Assembly (NCBI GenBank): GCA_039621445.1 | Contig: CP154956.1 | Span: 97,406,406-97,470,405, forward strand | Direction: 5' to 3' | Source: Euglena gracilis | Taxonomy: Eukaryota; Euglenida; Euglenophyceae; Euglenales | DNA length: 64,000 nt | Shown: piece by piece, positions 50,041 to 60,700 of the stretch | How the letters are laid out: each line of letters begins with the position of its first letter | How positions within the stretch are numbered: the first letter of the stretch is position 1 | Translations under genes and position numbers: made by a program | The notes under the pieces: generated by a model | Told to the model about the DNA's origin: nothing | Seen by the model: only the letters and a program-made list of their open reading frames with translations | The model's database searches: none

Positions 50041-51871
50041 GGACAACATTCACTATGAACAATTGCCACAATCTGTGTATTTCGCTTACACAACGAAAGG
50101 CCAACAATACCTCCCCCTCGACGAAAGTTACGAGCTTCGTTCCCATTTGGGAGCCATCAACGTAAAAGGAGTGATAATGGATGGCATTGGACTACACTCC
50201 AAAATTTTGGGTATACCAACTTGGGCACTACCCGACGTTTTGCGTGTAAATGCACCACCACATCCACGTGGTCCAATGGAGCAAGTCGCTTCGGCGCGAC
50301 ATCCCGTGCCGCCAGTAGCTCAACCTACACCGGCACCACAAACAACACCGGTACAAGCAGTTTCGACTGCACAATCCACCTCCACTCAACCTGCTGCATC
50401 AGCAGCAAGTTCAACACAACGAGTACCCATACAAAGAACAGGGCCCCTGCTCAAGCTGCGCAGTTGGCACGTGCAAAATCACCAGGACAATCGACAATAC
50501 CTGTACGTCCACCTCCTGTTACGACTGCTCGACCACATAATACCTTCACAACCGGCTTCCGCTGGACAGACACAACCGCCTGTTGAACCGGGACAACCGT
50601 TCTCGGTTCAACCTCGGTTTGAGTCGCCAGCACAACGCGCCACCTACAAGGAAGCTCTACAACATTTGACAGCCCCAGCAAAACCCTACAACGTTGACGC
50701 GCGCAAACGTCCGCGTGGACCGGAGTTTGCAACCCGGCCAACACCAGACACACACACATACGCCAGACACACAACGCCAGACACACAACGTCGTCGTTTG
50801 GACGACGCCCCACAAAGCGCGCAGTGGAAGCGGGATCGTCAGGAAAGCGATGACCTTCCGATCCCACCAAACGTACAAAGGTCAGCATACATTCCCGATG
50901 ATGACATCGCTGGACATTACACTTGTGGTGTAACCGTTACAATGTGGAGAAAAACACGAGCATTCCGAAAAGACGGTGCATATCGTTGGAATGAGGAAGA
51001 GCGCGAAGCCGCAAAAGAACAGAAAGGCCAGAAAGGCAAATGAAAGAGCGAAGGCTCACAACCGTGTTACGACCTGGACGTACAATTTACGATTGACCAT
51101 CTGTTCTGGATCTCAGACGGATGTGATACAGTCATGCACAAGTACTACGAGGAACAACACCCCTGGGTTGTTGCTCCAGAAGCACACCAACACATGGTCA
51201 AACTGTACAAGGGAAAAGCACGAGGCTTTTTCTTCGACGGTACAATTTCCTGTTACGAAAGCCAGGATGGCATCGACAAATTTCCCGGTTTCTGGCAATT
51301 ACTTTTCTGGCTGGGTTTTCACTGCATGAACTTCGGTTCACTTGCGAATCCCTCCAGCAAAGGTCACTCTTTAAGAAACGCACGACCACAATACGGATGG
51401 GAGTCATCCCTTGACGCACTGAAGACAATGTTCGACAACATCCGAGAAATCGGACAACAAGGCATACAATGTGAAGTATTCCCACTTCCAAAAGACGTGT
51501 GGTTGGTAACACACGAAATGTTTTGTTACAATTACCAAACTTTCCTCAACGAACACTACGGCCCACACTTCGAAGTGGTCAGAATCGACCTGACATACCC
51601 ACAAAAATTCGTCGTTTGGTGCACCAACTGCCACCACAAATTCCCCGTGGACTTCTGGGGCTTTGGCGTGCGCGGTCGGACAACCGATCGCCTAAACGCA
51701 CAAAGGGCACAGCCCCACCAACGGGAATGGGCGGAGGCCCAACAACAACGCAGACTACTCGGACACGTCTGCCACAATCGCCTCGAAGTTAGGGAAATCG
51801 GATACACCAGACGAAACCACCGACAAATGCTTCTGCACATGCAGACCTTCCAATGGAGAGCATGGGTATGA
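50041..51871 (+). pseudogene. ORF3 main part with conserved C-terminal domain (element I)
   Basis: One frame with a single in-frame UGA at 51041-51043. It has YEQLPQSVYFAYTTKGQQYL, a Pro/Ala/Thr-rich linker, KRPRGPEF (compare KRDRGPEN in A), a basic EEEREAAKEQKGQKGK stretch, then the C-terminal domain. That domain reads CYDLDVQFTIDHLFW, FPGFWQLLFWLGFHCMNFG, VWCTNCHHKFPVDFWGFGVRGR and RAWV. It aligns with A over about 250 residues, including two CxxC-like cysteines before VDFWGFG. Conservation across A, B and I despite decay suggests the domain was under selection. Function unknown. Confidence 0.7.
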
Positions 51872-51877
51872 CACGCA

Positions 51878-52493
51878 TTGGAAATCCAGAATTTACTCAA
51901 CCCAAAGCAAGCACTCCGACAAGAATACTTCCCTCTTCAACCTGAATGGGACGAAGACGTAAAACGAAAATACATCAAGCGCCTGTTTGGCGAAACCCTC
52001 CGAAGTGAGGATTTTGCCCCATTTTTCAAGGGCAGACGTACAAATAAGGATGGGTTGGCCATCTCGGTACTGGACTGGCTTCCTCGCGGATGGGGAGGAA
52101 ACAGATCTGTCGGATGGCAGAACTTCCGTCTACGACCACGTGTATAACTTCCTGAACCCCAGCCGGCGGAGTCCGAAGCAGCGCAGTCTGCAGTTGAACA
52201 ACAACGTACAACGGCTGCATCATCTACAACTACAAACAGCCAAGGGAGCAGCGAAGACTGCAGAAAACGTTCGGAAAAACGTTTACCGCAACCTCCACCT
52301 ACACCTACAATGTCTGCGGAACACACTCCCATACATTCCTCGGACTCTTCGTCCGTCTCCTCTTCGGATTCATCCAGTGATGTAGAAATGGAAGAAGGCA
52401 CACACGATGAACACATCACACGCTCTGTCTCCTCCGCGTCTGCGGAGTCTGAACGCGGAGAGGGCAACGTACAACATGCTCTAAGGGCCGAAG
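51878..52493 (+). pseudogene. ORF3 C-terminal tail (element I)
   Basis: ALEIQNLLNPKQAL, VKRKYIKRLFGETL and GLAISVLDWLPRGWGG, then Ser/Glu-rich sequence, in shifting frames, ending at the inverted LTR of H. The part beyond the equivalent end of A in this window cannot be compared. Confidence 0.5.
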
Positions 52494-52931
52494 AGTGTAC
52501 GTCCAACCCTTTTCCTCGCTTTCGGCCTTCGGTGCGCAAGGTGAAAAGTTGGAGTAACAAAAGAAAAAATAATATAATATAAAAGTTGTAAGCCCTTTTC
52601 CCCAATTAAGAGGCAGAGCACAAGGCAGGTGAGAAGCCCTATGCGCTACGACAAAGCAAAGTGCCAAGTGACTTGGCTGTCCTTTCAGGACTTCAAATGA
52701 AAACAAAATCAAACTTGAAATTCAAGTAAGACAAAGTGAAAGAACAAAATAGAAAATACCACCTGTGGAGAGGAGAACCAGAATAAGGATTAGGTTTTCC
52801 TAATTCAGGCCGTTGGCCGTCTTTAGGAATACCACCTAGCATAGAACTGTGTATGGGGCTCAGAGCTATATCTGGCCGTAGGCTTATACCTACATACACA
52901 GTACCATGGCCTTACGGCTGCCTGGTACACC
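52494..52931 (-). repeat. 3' LTR of element H
   Basis: 438 bp, starting GGTGTACC (first base changed from T) and ending TACACT at 52494. It has CACAGGTGGTATT at 52755-52767. It is inverted relative to the LTR of F. Confidence 0.85.
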
Positions 52932-53764
52932 TCCCCCTGCCAGAGCTATGCCTGATTTCCCTACTGGACCAGGCCAGTCGGAACGCCAGACACAGTCCTG
53001 GGGACGGGGACCTGTCACAGAGCCGTATGCTGCTTTTGGTTCTCCTGTCACCAGGGGTGTGGGAAGGAAGGTGTGAAATAACGCAGTAACGCGCAAAAGA
53101 GGTTAACCGCTTATGTGGTGCTACTTGATGCGGCAAAGGGGTGGAAGTGGATGAGCCCATTGTAAAATGGGGCTGGAAGGTTTCCATTCCCGAAAGTCCC
53201 ATCCACCCAGTTTGGGGTGTGTCTATGACACGCGGGGAGGTCGCATTCCATAATCGGAAAAGATTGTAGGGTAGGGTGTGGAAGGAGGGGGCACCTGGCC
53301 AGTCATATCTGACCAGGGAGTAAGTCCTATTTACAAAACCAACTGCCGGCGACAGCGATGTTTTGCCCAGGGGGGTAAAGGAGAGAGGAGTGGGGGGCTG
53401 GTCAAAAGTCCTTAGACAGAAGTTTTGCTGTCTGGCAGTCTTATGGGGCCTTATGGCCGAAAAGTGACAAGTTGGGAACTATTATTACGCTGTGCCCGCT
53501 GTGCGCTGTGCGTCTTCTTACTGGAGGCATATACCGCTGGGGAAGACTTCGCAACGCGGCACGGACACGATGTTGTCGATGGTGTATCCCCAGAGGCCTA
53601 TACCTCGATAGACGGGCGGTAGCCCAAAAGAGAGGGGGGCCATATGCTAGTAAAAATACATAATGGCAGATGTGCCTGGGATGGATACCGAATACAGGGC
53701 CTAAATGCCTGAGGGAAAGGTCAGAACAGGGTCCATGGACCTGTGGCCTGTAGGCCTGGGATAT
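52932..53764 (-). other. Conserved 3' non-coding region (element H)
   Basis: Inverted match to 48010-48828. It includes a purine-rich GGCAGGGGGAGG directly before the LTR, the PPT equivalent. Confidence 0.75.
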
Positions 53765-54010
53765 CTATGACACAGATGGCCATTTCCTGGGAGTCGGTGG
53801 TCTGATCTCCCGAACGTAATCTCCTTCAGGAGTCTCCACTATCTCCAGTATCGGAGGTTCGAAATTTACAAGTTGCCTTTCAGGCTGATCGACATCATAG
53901 TCCGGTGATTCCCAGGTTTGCGTGTACCCATCGGGTAATCGTACGCCGAGCCTGTTGGCTTCTCGGTGCAGAAAATTCTGGAGGTTATCCCAGAAGCAAA
54001 GTGGCAACAT
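53765..54010 (-). pseudogene. ORF3 C-terminal fragment (element H)
   Basis: Encodes LQNFLHREANRLGVRLPDGY, PDYDVDQPERQLVNFEPP and ends RKWPSVS. The first part aligns with the last residues of ORF3 visible in A (YFLEQMTTDVDI, IPRGYTEVDARPYDPDR). The PDYDVDxPER stretch recurs in I at 49540. Only the C-terminus remains. Confidence 0.6.
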
Positions 54011-54147
54011 TTCCGGCCAGATCCAAAAATTCAGGCGGGGGTGGTTGCATTGAACCTGTGGGGGTATCCCCGGGTATACGGCGGGATCTGCCTTGCAATT
54101 TCAGCCTGCGACTCGCGCGCGTAATGTGAATGGCCTTAAAATTTCTC

Positions 54148-54486
54148 TTACCTAATCGGTAAAATCCATTTTGTAGGCCTCACGGGGGTATTCAGGCAAC
54201 AAAAATGTAAAACTGATTGGTTTGGCATGGGTTGTGCCTGAAAAAGTGGGTATATCACCCTATCCCAATCGGAGTCTTGAAAAATATATGGCACTTTGGC
54301 CTTGCCTGCGGACTCGACTGCGAGTCTGACAGCTGCGCTGTCAAGATGAAAATCTTTGGCGATTCCGCCTGTGCGGTAGCTGTGTACAGCTTTATATTTC
54401 TTGAACTGGTAGAAATTGATCTGGGACTTATAGTTCTGCTTGAATTTGACCAGATGGTCTTTATTTTCTGGTATGGCTCTAGTCAT
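54148..54486 (-). CDS. Orphan ORF, unknown
   Basis: About 112 codons, Lys/Tyr/Phe-rich (KFKQNYKSQINFYQFKKYK; SYRTGGIAKDFHLDSAAV). I do not recognise it, and a plus-strand ORF overlaps it. It could be a relic of the first ORF of the DIRS-like element or a chance frame. The region 54011-54599 shows nothing else. Confidence 0.2.
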   Translation of the reverse strand: MTRAIPENKDHLVKFKQNYKSQINFYQFKKYKAVHSYRTGGIAKDFHLDSAAVRLAVESAGKAKVPYIFQDSDWDRVIYPLFQAQPMPNQSVLHFCCLNTPVRPTKWILPIR

Positions 54487-54599
54487 ACCGCCAGTGGCAG
54501 GTAACCAGAAATCTGCCTGTAGGCAGTTGATGCAAAGGACAGGTATGTCCTTGTCATAATCATTTTCCGTCCAGCGGTCCGTCCCCTGGTTCTTGATTT

Positions 54600-55150
54600 C
54601 AAAAAAAGAGGGAGGGCAGACAAAATGGAGATTATTAAGCGATTGCAGGGAATTAAATCAACGGTTCCAAGTGAAACCTTTCAAGGTGTATCCCATGCAG
54701 CACATTTTTCCTGTGTTGGAAAAATGCCACTGGGCAGCAAAATAGACCAAAAAGATGCTTACTTCGTCATCCCAGTGAGCCAGGCCCTATGGCTTTTTCT
54801 AAGACATCAGGTGGAGGGGGGGGGCAGACCTGAGAATTCCAGGTATGCCGTCTTGGCCTAAACGTAATGCCCCAAATTTTCATGTCAGTAACGAAGACAT
54901 TCGAGAAGCTGTGGAGGAAAAGAGGCATCAAGGTACTTTTTTACCTGGACGACATTTTACTTGTAGCCCCAACACAAAACATCTTACAAAATCACCTGAA
55001 CACAGTGGTCAGGGATTTAATAAAATCAGGATTCAAAATTAATATAAAAAGTCCAAACTGCAGCCAACCCAAATCGTAAATCATCTTGGGTTTCAACTAA
55101 ATTTCTGAGAAGGAAAGTTTCAGGTGCCCCCAGAAAATAAAAGCAGTAAA
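54600..55150 (+). pseudogene. DIRS-type RT
   Basis: Pieces in three frames: TKWRLLSDCRELNQRF, KIDQKDAYFVIPVSQALW, LFLRHQVEG, GLNVMPQIFMSVTKTFEKL and KVLFYLDDILLVAPT, then HLGFQLNF. The YLDD box and the FxRHQ context fit DIRS/Ngaro RT better than Ty3. Frame changes near 54720, 54830 and 55070. Confidence 0.75.
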
Positions 55151-55169
55151 AACGGATTGGCTGCCATTT

Positions 55170-55760
55170 TGGGGCAAATCAGATGCAATCTAATGTGCCC
55201 GCCCTTTCTAAAGGCCTTTACAGATGCCCTGGCATATTTTTTGGTGGAAAATTACACAGCCCCTTGGGACTCAAAACACCCCACTTCCCAAAGAATAAAG
55301 GACCAAATTAGAGAAATAAAAATTCTACTGGACTCCTGGGGGGGCAGACCCTTCCCCCAAATTGCACCAGGGAGTTACACTCAGACAGCAGTACCCATGC
55401 CAGGGGGGGGGTGGACATTTGAACAGGCAAAATCGTGCAAGAATTTCGGAGGGAAAGCTCCATTTTGCACACAAATGTCAAATAATTAAGTGCGGCAGTA
55501 AGCACACTACAAAACCTCAGCCAGCCAGGAGAAACTGTGTCCCTGTCAGGACAATCAAGTAATTTACTATTCCTTAGCAAAAGGGGGTGCAGAAAAAACC
55601 CCTTCAATTGGATGCTAAGACCCATTTTTAATTGGTGCATGGAAAACAACATAAACCTGCGAGTAAAGTACCCCTTAGGACTTGTTTCAGCCCTTCAGGG
55701 GTCACTAGATCCTACGTCATCTCAAATATCACTAACAAAAGGGATCCAATGCCGGGAAAA
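55170..55760 (+). pseudogene. DIRS-type RNase H region
   Basis: FTDALAYFLVENY near the expected first Asp, then much later NWCMENNINLRVKY and a PADxxSR-like end in another frame. Weakly conserved and assigned mainly by order after RT. Confidence 0.45.
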
Positions 55761-55929
55761 TGTCTGAACCTTATGTGCCAGGAAACGGTGTTTTCGGCAC
55801 CCAGCCCAGCAGGTACCCATGGTCCCGGGCACCTAAGGCGTCCTTTTTGAGAGTAAGAGTTGCTGGGTCCCTTCAAAGGAATTCCTAGCAGACCCCATAA
55901 GAAGGTGTTAAATGGACAGTGGTGATTAT

Positions 55930-56260
55930 TCACTAGACCCCCAACTTTTCAATGGCTGAGACAGCAACTCAAAAATTACATAAGCCTGGAAACAGTCCAT
56001 TTTGCCTCACCAGACAACAAAAAACTGCCACGATAGCAAGATGTGACAATGGCAAGATGGCAAGATGGCAAGATGGCAAGATGGCCCCACTGGGAAGCCA
56101 CAGCAGTGGATGCATTGCAGTGTCCACTGGACAACATGAGGGGACTTTATGTAAACCCCCCTTGGCTAATAATCAAAAATTTCTCCCCAGATTAAAAATG
56201 TTTCCACAGGCCAAAGTTTTGATGGTCACATCCTACTGCGATTCAGCCACATGGTAATAA
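55930..56260 (+). pseudogene. Dam-like domain (DIRS-like relic)
   Basis: PTFQWLRQQL, VHFASPDNKKLPR, AVDALQCPLDNMRGLYVNPPW, KVLMVTSYCDSATW. The NPPW motif is kept. It is interrupted by a GGCAAGAT microsatellite (56051-56083). It matches the Dam-like segments of E and, more distantly, A, F and G. Confidence 0.6.
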
Positions 56261-56889
56261 AAATGAAAGTGCCAGGGACCCCTGCCTGAAAATCACCCCT
56301 TACAAGGGTACCTTCACCAATTGCAGTGGGGAAAAAACGCCACCCCCCAGGTGGCCCTGCTTTGCACGATTTGCTCAGGCAAATTCTGGAGGGGAACAAG
56401 TGCAAAACTCAACCATTAACCACTTCCTTGGCAGAAACCCCAGTTTAAAGCGTTATCAAAGCGCTTTCACACTTTTACGGGTGATTTTGGACAAAATGGG
56501 GGTCGCCCCCCCTTGAAGCCACCACTGACCAAGTGGTTGACGCTTTAATTCAACTGTTTCGATTTTCAAATGCCCAAGCACGCAATGCATACATGCTATA
56601 CCTTTGATCCCTGGCTTTGGAGGCCTGAGGTTACATGCCACGTTGGCACCTTATAAAAGGATTTGGAACCAAAATTTGGAGAAATACGGTGCATTCTGAG
56701 ATCCCCTCCCAATCCTCCTGGGGCTGGCACAGTCCCCCCTGCCCTCTGATATATGTACATTGTGTACACAACTCATTTTCCAGTTTCTGTGTTCCAGTTC
56801 CAGTTCCAGTTCCAGTTTCCAGTTTCTGTGGCCTTGCCGGCACTTTCCAGAAACCTGTATCTTCCAGTATTTCCAATTCAAGCACAAAA
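56261..56889 (+). other. Possible recombinase relic and simple repeats
   Basis: Around 56490-56640 the frames read DQVVDALIQLFRFSNAQARNAY, reminiscent of the helical N-terminal domain of tyrosine recombinases, but no catalytic RHRY is visible. A TTCCAG microsatellite lies at 56792-56820. Confidence 0.3.
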
Positions 56890-56902
56890 ATATTGGTGTA
56901 AA

Positions 56903-57017
56903 CCCCCCCCCCCCAATATAAGAAACCCCTCGCTATAAGAAACCCCCAAATATAAGAAACCCTTTGCCCGATTTTCAGCCGACACCCAAATATAAGAAAC
57001 CCCCGAATATAAGAAAC
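56903..57017 (+). repeat. TATAAGAAACC tandem repeat array
   Basis: Five imperfect copies of ATATAAGAAACCCC with variable spacers, after a C run. The LTR of G starts directly after a copy, and GAAAC (57013-57017) is the candidate target duplication. Confidence 0.75.
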
Positions 57018-57449
57018 TGTGTACCAGGCAGCCGTAAGGCCATGGTACTGTGTATGTAGGTATAAGCCTACGGCCAGATATAGCTCTGAGCCCCATACAC
57101 AGTACTATGCTAGGTGGTATTCCTACAGATGGCCAACGGCCTGAATTAGGAATACCAAAGCCTAATTCTGGTTCTCCTCTCCACAGGTGGTATTCTTTGC
57201 TTTTCATTTTGACTTTGCAAGACTTGATGACCAAGTCTCATTTTTCACATTTGAAGTCCTGAAAGGACATTTGTCAGTTTGTCTGGTCCGTAGCCCATAG
57301 GGCTCCTCCCCTGTCTTGTGCTATGCCTCTTAATTGGGGAAAAGGGCAATACAACTTTTATATTTTATTTTATATTTTTTTCTTGTTACTCCTACCTATA
57401 TCTTTTCCTGCGCACCAAAGGGCGAAAGCGTAAAGGTAGGACGTACACT
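57018..57449 (+). repeat. 5' LTR of element G
   Basis: 432 bp, TGTGTACCAGG to GGACGTACACT. It has CACAGGTGGTATT at 57182-57194 after CTCCTCTC, and GCGCACCAAAGGGCGAAAGC near its end. Confidence 0.9.
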
Positions 57450-57464
57450 TGGTAGCAGTTTAGG
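57450..57464 (+). other. Primer-binding site (element G)
   Basis: TGGTAGCAGTTTAGG directly after the LTR. The first nine bases match A and D. No second copy of the motif follows, unlike A and D. Confidence 0.7.
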
Positions 57465-57710
57465 TTTTTTCGATCCTTTTGACCGCAAACGGTCGTGTGG
57501 TGCCCCGCCTATAGGCGACCACAGGCACTACAAGCCGTTTCCGGCCAAAGCCGTACGCACGGACACGTCCTCTGACGGTTCGCAGTATACGCTGCTTCAA
57601 ACCTCAGAGTTCGGGTCTCTGCTTACTTTTTATACTATCCCCTCTTTTTGCACTTGTTCCTGCATTTTACCCCACAATCTACACTTGGTTTTTGCGTTTT
57701 TGCCTTAAAA

Positions 57711-60700
57711 ATGCAGAGCACAACTCCCATCGACTACGCTGCATTGATTGGGTCACTTCGAGGACTTGAACATGCAGCACCATTGACCAGCTCTATTGAG
57801 CATTCACAACCCCATAGGGGTAATCAAGCATTGATCCATTCCAAAGGTAATCCTCCTTCCCCGCGTGTGTCACACCTATCGGTGTCTGTGTCGAGTTATC
57901 CTCCCCCCGCCCAATGGGCATCCCCACACCTATCGGTGTCAAGCTCTATAGAGCAACCCCATGCCCAACAGGCAGAACCCCTTTTGTCGGAAAGCCGATC
58001 GGCTAACACCCATTCCCCCCAGCGAGATCTCGCACTGGTGCCGATAGGCACATTTGACTCTGAGGCGGATACGCCACGGCAAATTTTTGTTGAGGGTGGG
58101 TTAGAAACACCATGTTTCTTTCAGCCCCCCCCTATGCTTCCCCCCACAAGTCCGATTGGACAATTGCCCGCACCACCCGATACGGGTTCTTTTCCGGCAT
58201 TGCCATGGCATCCGGAGATGCGTTTGACAGTTCCGGCTTATACAAGTCCCACAGAGTCCATGAGCAGTGATGCGGAAGAGTTGGAAAATATTTCCCCTCA
58301 ACCCATCACCGTGATTCAGCGCATAGTCGCAAATCTTCCAGTGGACCACCCGCTAACGCGGCAAATTTCCCATGTCCACACTTGTGTAGCGGATTGCGCT
58401 ATGACACTTAACAAGGTTCTGGATTTTGATGAGAACAACCAAAAGGTTGTAGAGCACAAGCTCAATTACCTTTGGAGTTATGTGCGTGATGTTGGTCAAT
58501 ATTGCCAAACAAACTTTCAATCCACCAATGTGGACCTCGCAACTTTGCGTCAAGGATTAGACACACATTTGCAGGCATATTTGCCACAACACTTCCAAAA
58601 AGTGAGTGAAGCCATGTGTGAAACGCAATCCCGCAATGATGCGATTTTCTCCAACATGCAACATAGTTTGCAAGCTTTGTCTCATCAATTGGAGCCAATT
58701 ACGGCAATTTCTCCACAATTGCAGCAAAAGTTGCATGAGCCCCCCATCAAAAATCCCGATTTGGGACAATTTATTACAATGGAGCAATTCTCCACACTTG
58801 CAACCGCATTTCAGGAAGCGCAACAGCGCATTTTCCAGTTGAGCGGTGATTCCGCGAATTTTACCCACTTTTCTGCCCAAGCCAATGAAAGTTTTGCCCC
58901 CCGCACGTATGTGCAACAATTCGAGGAAAGACTTTCCCGATTGGAGCAGAAATCTTGCCATTGTGGTGAGATTTCCGCTGAAATTGCAAGTTTTCACACC
59001 CAAATCGCGAATATCGCGAGTAGGATTGAGAATTTGCAGCAACAGTGGCAAAATGACACAATGGAATTCCGAACCGCAATCGCGGATTTGCAAAACCGCA
59101 ATGCGGCAACCCGTGCACCAACACCGGATATTAGTGGACTCAAAGCCACCATGTCCGATTTGCACAAACAGTTCCAACAGGATGTTGGTAACATTGAAGC
59201 CTCATTGGCTAAATTACACACCCGCTATGCGGAAGTAGCTGGTAGGATCCCGGATGTTACCGGCATTCAAACCGCGATAGCGGATTTGCACAAACGCATG
59301 CAAGAAATGAGCACAAAAATGCTTCAGGTGCAATCACCACCCCAAGGCACATTGCCGTTACCAACACCTACCCCCACACTCCCAAAAACATACTTGGACA
59401 ACATTTGCGCTGAAATGCGCGCGGAAAATCACCAAATCATGCAAGGATTTTGTGACAGTGTCATGAACACCGAGAAAACGGTGAAACAGGATGTCACAAA
59501 ACTGCAAAATGACATTACCGCGCTATCCGCGCAAGTTTCTGTCTTGATGGAACAGCCAATGGCTGAAAAAGTCAGAAGTCCGCATTCGGACCACCCCACC
59601 AAGCCATCTCCACAATTGGAGGCCATTTCAAGTGCGATGCGCACTTTGGTGACAAGAGTACAGGAATTGGACACTGGTTTTGGTGCAATTTCGCACGATT
59701 TTCAGTCAATTTCTGACAAAATCCCGCTTTTGGATGAACTACCCTCATACCGTAGGCGAATTAAGCGTTTGCAGGAGGATGTGGGTCGGATAACCGACAA
59801 TTGGCAGGTTGTTGACCATTTGGAGCAAAGTGTGCATGAATTTGCAACAAATTTGGACCAAATTCACGCACAACTGCGATCCATCCACCAAAACCCGCAA
59901 TCGGGTATGGTTGGCACACTTGCCGCATCTTCCAGCTCCAAAAGCGCTATTCGCGCACCAATTCCCGAGTCCACAGGCACATTGCCACCAAATCGCGTTT
60001 CCGCTCATGCGGTGGTTCCCCCACTAGCATTACCAGTCCCAATGGACGAGTTTTCGGATGATGAGTCGGGTTTTCAGGCGAAAACCAGAACCACCCAGAC
60101 CCCCCTCTTAAATCAAGAGATTCGGGAATCCGAACTCATTCGTGGTATGATCCGCACCCCAACACCGTGTATTGGTCACACCTCCCAAATTCGCTTAGTA
60201 GCACCAATGGTGCAACCATGTGATACCTCACCCCCACATGCGCAACCGCATCACTATTCGCGCAATCGCGATTCCCCTAATTTGCATGGTACCTATGGTA
60301 CACTAAGTGGTATGTTCCATACGCAATCGCAGAATAACCCGAACAATACCCTTAGTGCAACCACCGGAGTACCTGCACATGGTGCGATTTCGCGCCCGGG
60401 CCCACGCCCCTGGAATACCACCGAAGGGCCACGGGTTTCTCAGAAAGATTTCAAAGGCACCATCGCGATAGCGAACAAGGTGAAGCCCCAATGGGACGGT
60501 GACCCCACCACATGGAAACAATTTTTCCGCGATTGGGAATATTATTGGGATTTGAAGGGACCCACCCAAGATGACAACCCCGAGGTAATCAAGATGGAAT
60601 TCATCGATTGCCTCCCCAGAGATGAAAAAGAACGCGCCAGACAATTGGTCATTGGCAGGCGCATTTCTTTTGAAGAATTGGTCGAGCAATATGCTTCCTC

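Larger units (their letters stand above)
49286..52493 (+). mobile_element. Element I: ORF3 relic between two LTRs in opposite orientation
   Basis: Plus-strand coding relic of the same ORF3 family as A and B, with no gag or pol. The left part (49286-49600) contains PDYDVDEPER, similar to the end of ORF3 in H. The rest reads through the ORF3 regions in order. It is the piece of older DNA left between the insertions of F and H. Confidence 0.7.
52494..54130 (-). mobile_element. Element H: 3' end fragment of a chromovirus-like element
   Basis: On the minus strand: end of ORF3 (54010-53765), conserved 3' non-coding region, then the 3' LTR (52931-52494). The rest of the element is absent beyond about 54130, where unrelated DNA begins. 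Confidence 0.8.
54600..56740 (+). mobile_element. DIRS-like retroelement relic
   Basis: The plus strand carries, in scrambled frames, RT, RNase H and a Dam-like segment in the order known for DIRS elements. A possible recombinase N-terminal stretch follows. No terminal repeats are identified. Many stops make it inactive. Confidence 0.65.

Noticed and set aside
48829-52931. F and H LTRs as the two LTRs of one element enclosing I
   Set aside because: They are in opposite orientation and each is preceded by its own 3' region and purine tract.
54217-54504. Plus-strand ORF in the gap before the DIRS relic
   Set aside because: No recognisable motif, overlapped by an equally plausible minus-strand ORF; neither has support.
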